Assembly (NCBI GenBank): GCA_030386875.1
Contig: CM059579.1
Location: 91,020,253-91,084,252, forward strand
Length of the DNA: 64,000 bases
Direction: 5' to 3'
DNA from: Morinoia aosen
Lineage: Eukaryota > Arthropoda > Malacostraca > Amphipoda > Talitridae
The notes below the pieces were generated by a model. That model was not told the DNA's origin. It did no database searches and was given only the letters and a program-made list of their open reading frames with translations. Position 1 is the first letter of the stretch. Every line of letters starts with the position of its first letter. A program made the position numbers and the translations under genes. This document shows positions 1 through 10,975 of this stretch, in pieces.

Positions 1-722
1 ACTCAGGCAGCTGTGGCCCACACTCAGGCAGCTGTGGCCCACACTCAGGCGGCTGTGGCTCACACTCAGGCAGCTTTGGCCCACACTTAGGCAGCTGTGG
101 CCCACACTCAGGCAGCTGTGGCCCACACTCAGGCAGCTGTGGCCCGCACTCAGGCGGCTGCGGCCCACACTGAGACAGCTGTGGCTCACACTCAGGCAGC
201 TGTGGCCCACACTCAGGCAGCTGTGGCCCACACTCAGGCAGCTGTGGCCCACACTCAGGCGGCTGTGGCCCACACTCAGGCAGCTGTGGCCCACACTCAG
301 GCAGCTGTGGCCCACACTCAGGCAGCTGTGGCCCACACTCAGGCAGCTGTCGTTCACACTCAGGCGGCTGTGGCCCACACTCAGGCAGCTGTGGCCCACA
401 CTCAGGCAGCTGTGGCCCACACTAAGGCGGCTGTGGCCCACAGTCAGGCAGCTGTGGCCCACACTCAGGCAGCTGTGGCCCACACTGAGGCAGTTGTGGC
501 TCACACTAAGGCCGCTGTGGCCCACACTCAGGCAGCTGTGGCCCACACTCAGGCGGCTGTGGCCCACACTGAGGCGGCTGTGGCCCACACTCAGGCGGCT
601 GTGGCCCACACTCAGGCTGCTGTGGCCCACACTCAGGCGGCTGTGGCCCACACTCGGGCGGCTGTGGCTCACACTCAGGCAGCTGTGGCTCACACTCAGG
701 CAGCTGTGGCTCACACCGAGCA
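1..722. repeat. 21-bp minisatellite array
   Basis: About 34 head-to-tail copies of a 21-bp unit (GTGGCCCACACTCAGGCAGCT with scattered substitutions). Because 21 is a multiple of three it reads as an open heptapeptide repeat (VAHTQAA), which is a by-product and not evidence for a protein. The array runs off the left edge of the window. Confidence 0.95.
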
Positions 723-735
723 CGCACTGCATAGT

Positions 736-1425
736 GACGAGTCCCCCGCTGGTGTCGCGTCTCCCGCTGGTGTCGCGTCCCCTGCTGGTGTCGCGTCTCC
801 CGGTGGTGTCGCGTCCCCCGCTGGTGTCGCGTCCCCGCTGGTGTCGCGTCTCCCGCTGGTGTCGCGTCCTCGCTGGTGTCGCGTCCCCGCTGGTGTCGCG
901 TCTCCTGCTGGTGTCGCGTCTCCTGCTGGTGTCGCGTCTCCCGCTGGTGTCGCGTCCCCCGCTGGTGTCGCGTCTCCCGCTGGTGTCGCGTCCCCCGCTG
1001 GTGTCGCGTCCCCGCTGGTGTGGCGTCCCCCGCTGGTGTCGCGTCTCCTGCTGGTGTCGCGTCTCCTGCTGGTGTGGCGTCTCCTGCTGGTGTGGCGTCT
1101 CCTGCTGGTGTCGCGTCTCCTGCTGGTGTCGCGTCTCCTGCTGGTGTCGCGTCTCCTGCTGGTGTGGCGTCCCCCGCTGGTGTCGCGTCTCCTGCTGGTG
1201 TCGCGTCTCCTGCTGGTGTCGCGTCTCCTGCTGGTGTCGCGTCTCCTGCTGGTGTCGCGTCTCCTGCTGGTGTCGCGTCTCCTGCTGGTGTCGCGTCCCT
1301 GCTGGTGTCGCGTCTCCTGCTGGTGTCGCGTCTCCTGCTGGTGTCGCGTCTCCTGCTGGTGTCGCGTCTCCTGCTGGTGTCGCGTCTCTTGCTGGTGTCG
1401 CGTCTCCTGCTGGTGTCGCGTGCCC
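736..1425. repeat. 18-bp minisatellite array
   Basis: About 38 copies of an 18-bp unit (CCTGCTGGTGTCGCGTCT), with occasional 17-bp units that shift the reading frame. It begins about 15 bp after the 21-bp array and meets the next array with no gap. It is CpG-containing and open in several frames only because of its period. Confidence 0.95.
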
Positions 1426-2048
1426 TAATACAAGACTGTCTCAATACAAGACTGTCTCAATACAAGACTGTCTCAATACAAGACTGTCTCAATACAAGAC
1501 TGTCTCAACACAAGACTGTCTCAACACAAGACTGTCTCAACACAAGACTGTCTCAACACAAGACTGTCTCAATGCAAGACTGTCTCAATACAAGACTGTC
1601 TCAATACAAGACTGTCTCAATACAAGACTGTCTCAATACAAGACTGTCTCAATACAAGACTGCCTCAATACAAGACTGCCTCAATACAAGACTGTCTCAA
1701 TACAAGAGTGTCTCAATACAAGAGTGTCTCAATACAAGACTGTCTCAATACAAGACTGTCTCAATACAAGACTGTCTCAATACAAGACTGTTTCAATACA
1801 AGACTGTCTCAATACAAGACTGTCTCAATGCAAGACTGTCTCAATACAAGACTGTCTCAATACAAGACTGTCTCATTACAAGACTGTCTCATTACAAGAC
1901 TGTCTCAATACAAGACTGTCTCAATACAAGACTGTCTCAATACAAGACTGTCTCAATACAAGACTGCCTCAATACAAGACTGCCTCAATACAAGACGGTC
2001 TCAATACAAGACTGTCTCAATACAAGACCGTCTCAATACAAGACTGGT
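1426..2048. repeat. 16-bp minisatellite array
   Basis: About 39 copies of a 16-bp unit (CAATACAAGACTGTCT). The period is not a multiple of three, so every frame cycles through the same 16 residues and stays open. The array ends at 2048, where non-repetitive AT-rich sequence begins. Confidence 0.95.
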
Positions 2049-2309
2049 GGAGTTTACGATGAAGCTAGGCGAGTTGTGAGCACGTAATAGAGACCAGTTT
2101 TGACTCACCTCGCAATGGTGAGGCCACACACAAATATGCTGTGCATACACTGCTCCACTTCATATATGAACGACGTTCTAGATATACGCTGCATGTAGTG
2201 ATGTTGTGTTTCCGTTTCAGAATTCTTAACGATATCTACGATATTACGATATTTACCCTTACAATATTTTATTTAACCTTTCGATATTTAACCTTACGGT
2301 TATTTATCT

Positions 2310-2870
2310 CTTTTTCATCCAATGTTTCAAAAAACCGCTGAAAGTTTTGAAATTTTAGTACTCGGTTGTAGGTCAACAAAAACTAATTATTTGACACAAA
2401 TTTTATTTGAAATTATAAAAAATTTCGAGGAAAAGGTTTAAATCCACAAATTTTATTTTGGGGATTTCCCAAGGTGAATCCATTTGATTTTCCCTTCAAG
2501 ACCTCGTTTTCCAGTTCTCAAATCGTGTTTAGGAAGGAATCGAAGTACTTCTAACATTTTATGTTGCAAAATTTGGCGTCAAATACCTTACCATATTTTT
2601 ATTTTTTCGAGTGTTTCCAAACGCGGTGAAACTTTTTGACAACTTCAATACTCGGTTGTACATTACGAAAAACTAAATCTTTGACCAGAAATTCACATGA
2701 AGCTTTTTTAAATAATTTTAAGGAAAATGTTTAAATCTACAAATTGTATTTCTATTTTTCTGGGGCAAATCAATTTGAAATAAACTTCAAGACTGCATTT
2801 TCTAGTTTTCAAGTCGTTTCTTGTGAGGAATCAAAGAATTTTCAACATTTTTATTGTGCTAAAATGTTTG
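2310..2870. repeat. Diverged tandem duplication of a ~300-bp AT-rich unit
   Basis: The segments at about 2310-2585 and 2611-2870 can be aligned along their length. Shared landmarks are a TACTCGGTTGTA motif, an AAAACTAA..TTTGAC motif, an ATTTTATTT/GTATTTCTATTT stretch and a final GAATC..A..TTC..AACATTTT block. They are strongly diverged. No coding potential is seen. They lie just upstream of PLE-A. Confidence 0.6.
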
Positions 2871-2879
2871 TATACAAAC

Positions 2880-3205
2880 TGAACAGCCTCTACCGTATTG
2901 CTCTAATTTTTCCAGAAGAAAAACTCTCGTATATCAACCCATCAGATACCGTACTTACAGAACATCAAACACAACTAATATCTCTAGGCCCGAAATGCCA
3001 CTATAAAACAAAATTTGACCCCCTCAAAAAACAGACTGAATTAGAAATCATATACAACTCCCTCTTAAAATTGGAAACCGCAGGTACTATGGCAATTAAA
3101 CCAGAACTCAAACCTCAACTAAAAGCAGAATCAACCAAAAATAAAGACTACACACACAGCAAGATCCTTGGTGAAGAACTAAAAATCGCAGCCAAGGAAC
3201 TCTAA
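2880..3205 (+). pseudogene. PLE-A N-terminal region (partial)
   Basis: An open stretch of about 109 codons in frame with an upstream AT-rich ORF. The recognisable part starts near LNSLYRIALIFPEEKL and contains the SLGPK..K..PDPLKK-like block that precedes the RT in Penelope elements. It stops at a TAA at 3203. The next residues, QHKEILISRSDKSNAYVV, continue the family pattern in the same frame, so the stop is a lesion and not the natural end. Confidence 0.7.
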
Positions 3206-3380
3206 CAACACAAAGAAATCCTAATCAGCCGTTCAGACAAATCTAATGCATATGTAGTAATGAACACTACATTACAAAACGAAACTAGATGCAACATTAG
3301 GTGCTTGAACAAAATTCAAACACATAACGCGCAACCCGATAGCAACGCTAAAAACTACCGGCAACAAATTTATAGGTGCG

Positions 3381-3659
3381 TTGAGCAAAGGCAAACCTAA
3401 CAAAATCCTACAACCAATAGTTGGGGAGTACAGTCCCGGATATATCTACGGTACAGTCAAATCCCACAAACCCGGACAACCTTTGCAACCTATAGTTTCT
3501 CAAGTAACAACCCCAGTATATGAAACTGCAAAACAACTCTACGGGATAATTACCCAGTATCTCCCAGCAAAATATCAAATTCATTATACAGATGATTTCC
3601 TCCAAGTGCTAAGAACCACCAATCCGAAAGGCCTCATAGCTTCACTCGATGTAGAATAG
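3381..3659 (+). pseudogene. PLE-A reverse transcriptase, fingers/palm part
   Basis: The 92-codon open segment has the Penelope RT 'IYG..K.HKPG.PL.PIVS' block and reaches the motif A region SLDVE. A TAG at 3657-3659 then interrupts what should read through into LFTNVP, which follows in the same frame. The downstream motif B piece (DGVSMGSSVGVTLAQF, 3765-3953) and the YVDD box (about 3947-3958) are in other frames, so at least two further indels separate them. Confidence 0.8.
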
Positions 3660-4559
3660 CTCTTCACAAATGTACCTTTCCTTCCTACGATAGAAATAAT
3701 CTGAAACGAAGCTAACAAAGGTCCCTCCACTGCCCCACCATTTAAACCTAACCTCCTGAGAAAAGTGTTGATTGTTTGCAGAACTGAAGGCCCATTTACA
3801 CATATGGACGGAAAACTCTACCAGCGAATAGACGGCGTCAGCATGGGAAGTTCCGTAGGGGTTACCTTAGCCCAATTTTACACGACCACGCTCGAAATCA
3901 ACATCATAGACAACAACACGGGGAAAAAACGTCCATATTCAGTAGGTACGTAGACGACTGCTTTATAGTTACAAACTCAAAAGAAACGCTCAATGACCTT
4001 AAAACGTGTTAGAATCAAACTATATACCAAAAATTACTCACGAAATAGGCACAGGCCAAAAATTAAATTTCTTAGACGTAGCAATCGACGGATCTGAACG
4101 GAGTTTTTCCCCCTCAGTGTATAGAAAACCTGCAGACTCTGGAATAGCTACATCTTAGCGCCATCAGCGAATGTCCACAAATATACAAAGGCAATGCAAT
4201 TAAAGCTTCGATCCACAGCACCTACAAGATAGCATCAAATTGGCAGCTTTTCCACGAGAACATTCGAAGACTTAAACAATCATTTATCAACAACGGATAC
4301 ACCAATACCCTTTTCCATAACATCCTCAAAAATTACTTATCTAAACGTGACGCAAATACTTAAAAACAAAAGGTCCACAAAGTGAATGATCAACACTAGT
4401 ATTCCATCGCATGTAAAACAGACGAAAGAATATTGAAGCAAATCGCGAAAAATCACACAAAATGCAATAACTCAAATGAAAAATTACAAGTTATTATTTA
4501 CTACAAATGGCCTAAGATAACCAGCCCAATCTCCAAGAACAATCACAACCCGCCACACC

Positions 4560-4900
4560 CTAGTTTGAAACAGACTATGCCGTGTACGAATTCACTTGCA
4601 CCCATGAGGACTGCGAACCTCACAAACGTTCGTACATCGACAACCACTTCCCTCTCCAGACGTTTAGCAATGCACTTAGCATCCGGCGGTCCAAAATACA
4701 CAAAAAATAGGCATAAAATAGACTCACCCGTGAAAACCTCGTCACCAACGCAAAAATCCTTTAAAAAGAAACAGATCATAACAGACTTCAAATTGTCGAA
4801 GCAATTCTCATCCAAATGAAAAACCCGTTCATCAATAACCAAAATACTGGAACTGCGCGCACTCTAAAACTATACACTTGTTTTGACCACAACTGCACGC
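4560..4900 (+). pseudogene. PLE-A GIY-YIG endonuclease domain (degraded)
   Basis: Two overlapping frames together show the Penelope GIY-YIG layout. YAVYEFTCTHEDC with RSYI downstream comes first, then LSRRLAMHLASGGPK, then an ILxEAILI-like stretch and KNPFINNQ. The Gly of the expected YIG is replaced by Asp (SYID). The domain nicks target DNA in active Penelope elements. Here it is inactive. Confidence 0.75.
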
Positions 4901-4975
4901 CCCAATTTCACCAACCGACTTTAACCGTCTCGCCATTTGCCAACATCTACTACTACGACTGTACAGCATCTTTCT

Positions 4976-5276
4976 GCTCGCGGTGGCACAGCGGTTAAGG
5001 GATCGGACTTGTATGTTGGAAGTCGCGGGTTCGTATCCCGGCGCTGGCGCTGCGATTTTCCCAGTTGGGTATAAAGGAAAGCTCAAGCACAATACCCCAC
5101 TCGACCCAGGTGTCGGAAATGGGTACCGGCTTTACGGGGGAACCGTCATGGTGTCCTATATATAGGGTTAGTTATAAGACATTTGAAAAACCAATGCTTA
5201 AGATCATTTGTATCAGGCTTGATTGGAGATGAAGCATCCCAAAGATGCCGATGTTTGTTTGTTTGTTTTGTTTTTC
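4976..5276 (+). mobile_element. SINE-A copy 1 (tRNA-derived SINE)
   Basis: A tRNA-like head contains box A (TGGCACAGCGGTTAAG) and box B (GGGTTCGTATCCC). A body shared with the copy at 33.84-34.13 kb follows (CAAGCACAATACCCCACTC and GAAATGGGTACCGG are conserved in both). It ends in a tail GCATC..AGATGCC plus a TGTTTGTTTG simple repeat. Transcription would be by RNA polymerase III. It lies directly against the end of PLE-A. Confidence 0.85.
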
Positions 5277-5964
5277 CTGGCTTGAACCCAAGCTTAACTG
5301 CTCACTGCATTAATAGCAGCCACTGCACTAGCATTCGAACCACGTAGCTGGAAACCCACCCTATTATTACAATAGCCTGAAGATGTTCGAAGATCGACCA
5401 AACGCGTTGAGCAAGCAATTCTAATGACATTACTTTAGGAGAAATCTTTAGTTCCACGATTGGTGAATTAAAGAACAGGATGAGAGAATTGGTAACACTA
5501 AGACAAACGAAGAACTAATTTGAGTCAAATAAAAAAAATCGTAAATTTATAGGTCAACTTGTAACACATTGATTTCCTCATTAGAATGATATATACAGGG
5601 ATAATTTCATGAAGTTAAAGGATTTTCAATTCTACAATTGGTTAATTTTTCCGAATCTGAATGTGGTTAAGCTGGAGGCACACCTCTTCGGGTTCAAAGA
5701 TTAGACCACCTCCAACGTGTTGATTTTATCTATTGAACAAACTACGGAATTTCACTCCAGGCTGGAGGAGCCAGCCTGCCATGGTTGGACCAACCGGGAC
5801 CTAAGTCCCGACAGTATAGCCTTAAACCATCTCCGCAGCACTCAACCCCCACGACAAGGCGATGGGCGTTTGGGAGGGAAATCGTAAATTAATAGGTCAT
5901 TTTCTGAAATAATTTATTATTTCAAAGATATATGGTACATACTAAGCCTTTTTCTATTTTTGGT
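5277..5964. other. No gene recognised; possible tRNA-like fragments
   Basis: No convincing ORF. A minus-strand GTGGTTCGAATGC near 5335 resembles a Pol III box B. A second stretch at 5690-5870 has box-A-like TGGTTTAAGG on the minus strand. Neither could be extended into a complete SINE. Weak evidence. Confidence 0.3.
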
Positions 5965-6080
5965 ACAGAGTGGCTGAGCGTCATTGACATGACACTTTAC
6001 AGGGAAAGTACATGATACGGGTTGCCCAGGCCCTAGTCACGCCCGAGCATGAACACAGTACAGAGAAGAGAAGTAGTTTC
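5965..6080 (+). mobile_element. SINE-B copy 1 (partial, tRNA-derived)
   Basis: The head AGTGGCTGAGCGT (box-A-like) and the region ACGGGTTGCCCAGGCCC align to the tRNA-like head of the copy at 23.69-23.90 kb on the other strand. Both copies end in ACAGTACAGAGAAGAGAAGT. The middle of the body is missing here compared with the other copy. Confidence 0.55.
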
Positions 6081-6109
6081 AAATAGCGGGGTTGGCACGA
6101 CCGCTTTTG

Positions 6110-6305
6110 GCAGCGTGTGACGTCATGCTTTGGCTAAGCGTGACGTCACAATAGCCGGCCGCTGATTGGTCTATTTCGTGTACACTTTCTGCCAGACGTA
6201 CAATACCTCGACTGCGCTGCTTCTGGCGTTCCCAGCTGTTCTTTGTTTGCTCATAACTTTTACCTAGTCAAATTCGATTGGAATAGAAATGTAAGTAAAA
6301 CTAAA
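6110..6305 (+). promoter_or_regulatory. Possible promoter: two CRE palindromes, CCAAT box, splice donor
   Basis: Two perfect TGACGTCA palindromes (near 6119 and 6143) are followed by a reverse CCAAT box (CTGATTGGTC) and then by a splice-donor-like ATGTAAGT at about 6290-6297. This resembles an RNA polymerase II promoter with a short first exon. No coding exon was found downstream before LINE-A, so this remains a suggestion. The module TGACGTCACAATAGCCGG recurs at 23.66 kb. Confidence 0.3.
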
Positions 6306-6984
6306 ACGCTGGGGCTGTATTATTTATTCAATGAATACTTCATCGTAATAAGTTAGTTTGCTCTGGATCATATTTTAACGAGCATTCAAAAAGACATTTT
6401 TACACCCGTACCTGCATAATCTACAAAAGCTATCATTTACGTGTTGTATGAGGGTATAGTATTTCAATGTTTTGATCCACAAATTCGTGAGTTAATGTCC
6501 ATGATTCCAAACCAACAATATTCAACACGAGCTTTGGTGAATTAGAGACTCGTGAGTTAGGGTCATCGACATGACACATATTTTCGGTAACAAAATTCCG
6601 ACGCAGATTAAATGAAATATTTACATTTAGGATGGTAAAAGTGCACTCTATATTTTCTACTAATGGATGGCAGTAACGCTTTATCATGAAACTAAATACA
6701 TGGACATAATTCAAGCTTAGTTTACTAATAAATACTATTCTTTCTCCAATAGAAGAACACCAGTTCAACTTAGTTGATTGCTCCTAAAAGAAAGTACTCA
6801 ACAGTAAGTACTTATTATTTCCTACAACAAGCTACGTACCGCAACTCATCGGAAACAAATAGTAAAACTAGACAAAAGTAAACAAACATCTCCATGTAAC
6901 ATGAGTAGTCAACATAATTCTCGTATAATACGCATCTTTGAAGAGTGCGAAATATATTACACCACGACGATTACATACTGAGTT

Positions 6985-7335
6985 AGTTTAAGCCTCTCAC
7001 ACCACGTGAAAGGTGGTCCCAAGAAAGGACAGCAGAAGAAGCCATTTAGTGTGCAATTAAGGGAATGGGGAATCAAAGGACGAGATACGTCCACACACAT
7101 CACGCACAGAAACAGCAAGATTCAAGAATGTTATTGAAATATGATAAAAGTGGACAAAGAAAGTAACTGATGCTGAAAAAAGACACCAGTGAACCGTAAA
7201 AAGATGGTCCGTAACAAAATCAAACATATATTTACATCTATCCCTATGTCAGAGCTAATTCCCACAGATTCAATAGTTGGCTACTTACACCAGGAAATAA
7301 AGGCGTTGGTTATCGATGAGAGCTAACGGGGATTC
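6985..7335 (+). repeat. Repeat X, copy A
   Basis: An interspersed repeat of unknown class. Landmarks shared with the other copies are GTTAGTTTAAGCCTC at the start, CCATTTAGT.TG..GTTAAGGGAA, a GCTGAAAAA.AC..CAGTGAACCG..AAA block, TGGTCCGTAACAAAATCAAA, and AGCTAATTCCCA.AGATTCAATA near the end. This is the most diverged copy. Confidence 0.65.
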
Positions 7336-8465
7336 TGTGACGAAAATTGACACCAGAAAATTAAATGAAACATTGTCCATAGCGAGAGAAAGTAAAATGA
7401 GGGCAGCCCATAATTAATTGACCTTTTAATTGGTTGATGAAAGTAGAGCTATGAACACTATGTTGTTAATACTTATTTATTCAACTAAAAAATATGTTCA
7501 TGCTTACATATAACGTGGCACTTAATTAACTCAGCAACTAAAAAGCTACTCTCGCTTTGCTTCGGTTTCAAACCCACAATTTATCATGATTCACTTGACC
7601 CCTCGTTCTCCAAATTTGTTCCCTAAGCAAGGTTTTCTTGTGGGACTCGTCACGAGTTATGTAACAAAATCAACAAATGTACAATAAATAAATGAACATT
7701 TCAAGAAATAGCTTATCTCTCGTGTAATGCGCGATGGAGCGTTATTGAAACGATAAAGAATAAAGCTCAAATTGTAAAAACGGCCATGGCTATCACTTAA
7801 AGAGTCCTGTTTTCAAAACGTATCTTTCATAAACCATATGTTGTTTATCCTTAGAAGAAAATTAGTTTCAAAATCCTAGCATTCATAGTATTTTATTATC
7901 GGCAAATTAAAAGGATCGGTTACTTCTGGGGCAACATATACAACGATAATATGTTCAGCAGATCGTAAATAATGAATAAAAAAATATATATTATGATCAC
8001 TAATATGAAATTACTATTTGTTCAAACACAGACATTGCACGAGAATTGTAATAAGTCAGCAAATAGATTAAGAATACATGAACTGCCAATAATAGAAAGA
8101 ACTAATGATAACACCAGCAATAATTTCAATGTTAACCTGCTTGTTTCTTTCTTAGTCAATCAGACTTCTACAATTATGAGAAATACCACAAGTGTGTCCT
8201 TTCCGTCCGTCCTTTCTCTAAGCAAATTTACATACTTGTATTTAATTCTGATTGAGTTTCCTCCTTCCATCCATGCGTGACAATCTTATCATTGACACTA
8301 TTCAGCATCACATGCAACAAATTGACAGGCTTTTACACGACTGCAGATACTTTGTAACACGAATATCGCTGCGCTCAATTCAATACAATACGGTGGAACG
8401 AAAGTAAAACGAAAAAGAATTACGGAATTAGCTGACAAATTAAGAGAAATTTAATACACAATTCT
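7336..8465. other. No gene recognised
   Basis: AT-rich sequence. A 102-codon ORF at 7972-8280 has no family features and no splice or codon evidence. Nothing else is supported. Confidence 0.5.
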
Positions 8466-8625
8466 TAATAATAATAATAATGAGGGGTGTTGATACAATC
8501 AACATTAAAGCACGGACACGGGTCCTTTACTGCTCCCCTTTATGCATGTCGTCTGCGATCGAAAGGTCGATTTAGAAACTCATCATTAAAGGTAAGTCAA
8601 TTGCAATGCAAAGTTACTGAAACAT

Positions 8626-9630
8626 TTAAATTAGGTCGTAGACATCTATCACACGAAGATAGTTCATTAATTCCTTGACGTCTAAATGGCGTCCCAATAC
8701 CGTCTCGACGGTAGGTTGTAGCGTTTGGCAAGCCTTTATACAATTTCTACTAATTGTTAGACTTTCACATTCTATGATTAGGTGTTTGACAGTTAGTGTT
8801 GAGTTGTTGCAAAACTCGCATACTGGTGCAATATCAGGTATCTCGTTGTTCATCAGGTAGCCATGCGTAAAGAATGTGTGTCCTATTCTGAGTCTGTTAA
8901 CTATTATTTCCTCTTTACGTGATATTTTACCTAGTTCCAATTTCGTGCCTGGTGATGGCTGTATTTCCCTCAACCTGTCTCTGCAATTTTCCCACCTAGT
9001 CTTCCACTGGTCAATCATCTTTTGTTGTATTAATGGTTTCCAGTCTGAGTGGCAAATAAGAATGAATTCTTCGGGTCTTCGGGTAGCGTTCTTAGCTGCG
9101 GTATCTGCAGCGTCGTTACCGCCTATTCCGACATGGGAGGGGATCCAGCATATGTTGATGAGTTTGCCACTTTTTTGCACGTCGTGTATTTCGTGTTGTA
9201 TTCGGCGTAGTACTGGGTGATGTGTCTCGCAATTTAGGCCGTTAACGACACTCAAAGAGTCACAGTAAATTACATATTTTTTATCTCTTTTATCTCTAAT
9301 GATGTTAAGGGCCAAGTGAATGGCGTGTATTTCAGCTGAATATATTGAGGCTTCCTTCGGAAGTGTTGCAGTGCGAACAATAGTGCCACATACTGCCGCC
9401 GCTCCTGTGCCACCCTCCCCTCGTGAGCCGTCCGTGTATATGGTCACGTATCCATCATATTGTTCTTTTGTTATTCTTTTATGCTCTCGCCGGATTATGT
9501 ATTCGGGAGTTTCGTTCTTTGGGAGTTCGGTTAGTTCTGTATTTATAGTTGGTTTTGTTAAAGCCCATGTAGGGGTATCAATGTTTAATGTTACAGTGGT
9601 AGGAAAAGTCTGGTTTAATTCGGTTTTTCC
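8626..9630 (-). pseudogene. LINE-A ORF2, RNase H domain and C-terminus
   Basis: The recognisable frame opens upstream of the first ATG (9447). RNase H motifs are YTDGSRG (Asp), SAEIHAIHLAL (Glu), IYCDSLSVV (Asp) and GNDAADTAAK (Asp), so all four acidic positions are present. A C-terminal CCHC-like segment follows (CEFCNNS..TVKHLIIEC), typical of I/Jockey-type ORF2 ends. The natural stop is at 8626. The last 77 residues match the truncated copy at 55.9-56.1 kb closely. Confidence 0.85.
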
Positions 9631-10945
9631 TCAAACTTAATTTTTCTATTAGTATTTGCATTCTGATGGCCAAAGTTGGGGTTATTCTCCTATTTTGAAA
9701 GAGTAGTCTATTGCTCGCCGTTACAGTGCAACTAAAAGCGGGGTTTCCGTGCTGACTTCGGACCTTGTAGTAGTAGCAGAGTGAGAGATAATTTCGTCTA
9801 ATATCGGGAGGCATTTCATTGCAAATAATATATAGGCTATTTGTTGGGCTGGATCTAAATGCTCCCGTAGCGATTCGTAGTGCCTCGCGCGTAATTGACT
9901 CGAGGGGTTTCAAAGTTGTTTGACTGGCAGAGTTATAGATTATTGATCCATAGTCGAGAATTGATCTTGTCATACTTCTGTAGATTCTGAGAACTGTGGT
10001 TTGGTCGGCTCCCCAGCTTTGAGCTGTTATTGATTTCAGTACGTTAAGGCTGTCATTTCCTTTTTTCTTTAGAGCAGCGATGTGTTGTTGCCAGTTCAAT
10101 TTATCGTCGAAGATTAGGCCTAGGAATTTATGTGATTTTGTGTATTGAATGTTTTCGTTATTGATTTTGAGTGTTGGGCTGAGGAATAGTCCGGGTATAA
10201 TATTAAAATGAATTGCTTTACTTTTGCTCAGTGAAAATTTGAATCCATGATTTTGAGACCACTTGAATATATTATCAATACAGGATTGCATTTTGTTTTG
10301 AATGACCTGGAGGTCTTGGTGGTGGTATCCGACTTGCAAGTCGTCGACATATAGAGAGTAATGGAAATTGTTGTCCGGTGGAATCTGTTTAGCTATGTCG
10401 TTTATTTTGAGGGCAAATAATGTAACTGAGAGGACACTGCCTTGAGGGACTCCGTTTCGCTGTTCGTAGGTGTTTGAGTTATAGTTATCCACTCGGACAC
10501 TCAGTGTTCTATGTTCTAAGAATTTGGTGATGAAAATTGGTAGTCTACCCCTGAGTCCAATGTCAAATAAGTCACGTATAATCCCATATCTCCATGTTCT
10601 GTCATAAACTTTTTCGAGGTCAAAAAACACTGAAATGAAGTGTTCTCTGTTTGCAAAGGCTAATCTTACGGTTGAGTCTAGTCTGACCAAGTGATCTACA
10701 GTGCTACGCCCTCTCCGGCATCCACACTGCGCTTTATTTATTATGTTATGCATATCAAAATATTCTATCAGTCGGTTATTGATCATTCGTTCCATAAGTT
10801 TGCACAGACAGCTCGTTAGTGCGATCGGTCTGTAGTTGTTCGGCTTACTGTGGTCTTTTCCAGGTTTTGGGATTGGTATTATTATTGAGTGCTGCCATTG
10901 TGGTGGGAAGTAGCCCGTTGTCCAGAATTTGTTAAAAGTGTTCAA
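9578..10945 (-). pseudogene. LINE-A ORF2, reverse transcriptase domain
   Basis: 455 codons continuing the endonuclease frame after the TAA. Motifs in order are the NNYRPIAL fingers block, motif A FFDLEKVYDRTW (Asp109), motif B NGVPQGSVLS (165-174) and motif C YVDDLQVGY (Asp201-Asp202). Then comes the KFLGLIFDDKLNW thumb-side block and the connection region. The RT palm residues are intact. The frame ends at 9578 in an out-of-frame tail. A 1-nt indel near 9610-9640 shifts the true reading into the RNase H frame. Confidence 0.88.
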
Positions 10946-10975
10946 GATGTATTGTTTAGCTGGTAGTTTTAGGTG

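Larger units (their letters stand above)
2880..4970 (+). mobile_element. PLE-A: decayed Penelope-like retroelement
   Basis: Fragments in changing frames carry the Penelope signature in order. A conserved N-terminal region (SLGPKCHYKTKFDPLKK, then SDKSNAYVV) is at about 2880-3270. The reverse transcriptase follows: a YGTVKSHKPGQPLQPIVS segment near 3440-3500, SLDVE..LFTNVP near 3640-3680, DGVSMGSSVGVTLAQF near 3830-3880, and the catalytic YVDD at about 3947-3958. A C-terminal GIY-YIG endonuclease follows with the family CTHEDC motif near 4590-4610, HLASGGPK near 4670 and a terminal KNPFINNQ near 4820. Many stops and frameshifts make it non-functional. Confidence 0.85.

Noticed and set aside
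1..2048. CRISPR array
   Set aside because: The units are contiguous without unique spacers, and the context is eukaryotic.
97..2087. Long open frames of up to 522 codons on both strands
   Set aside because: They follow the 21-, 18- and 16-bp repeat periods exactly, are open in several frames at once, and have no complex sequence.
6433..6768. 111-codon minus-strand ORF
   Set aside because: No recognisable motif, AT-rich composition, no splice or repeat context.
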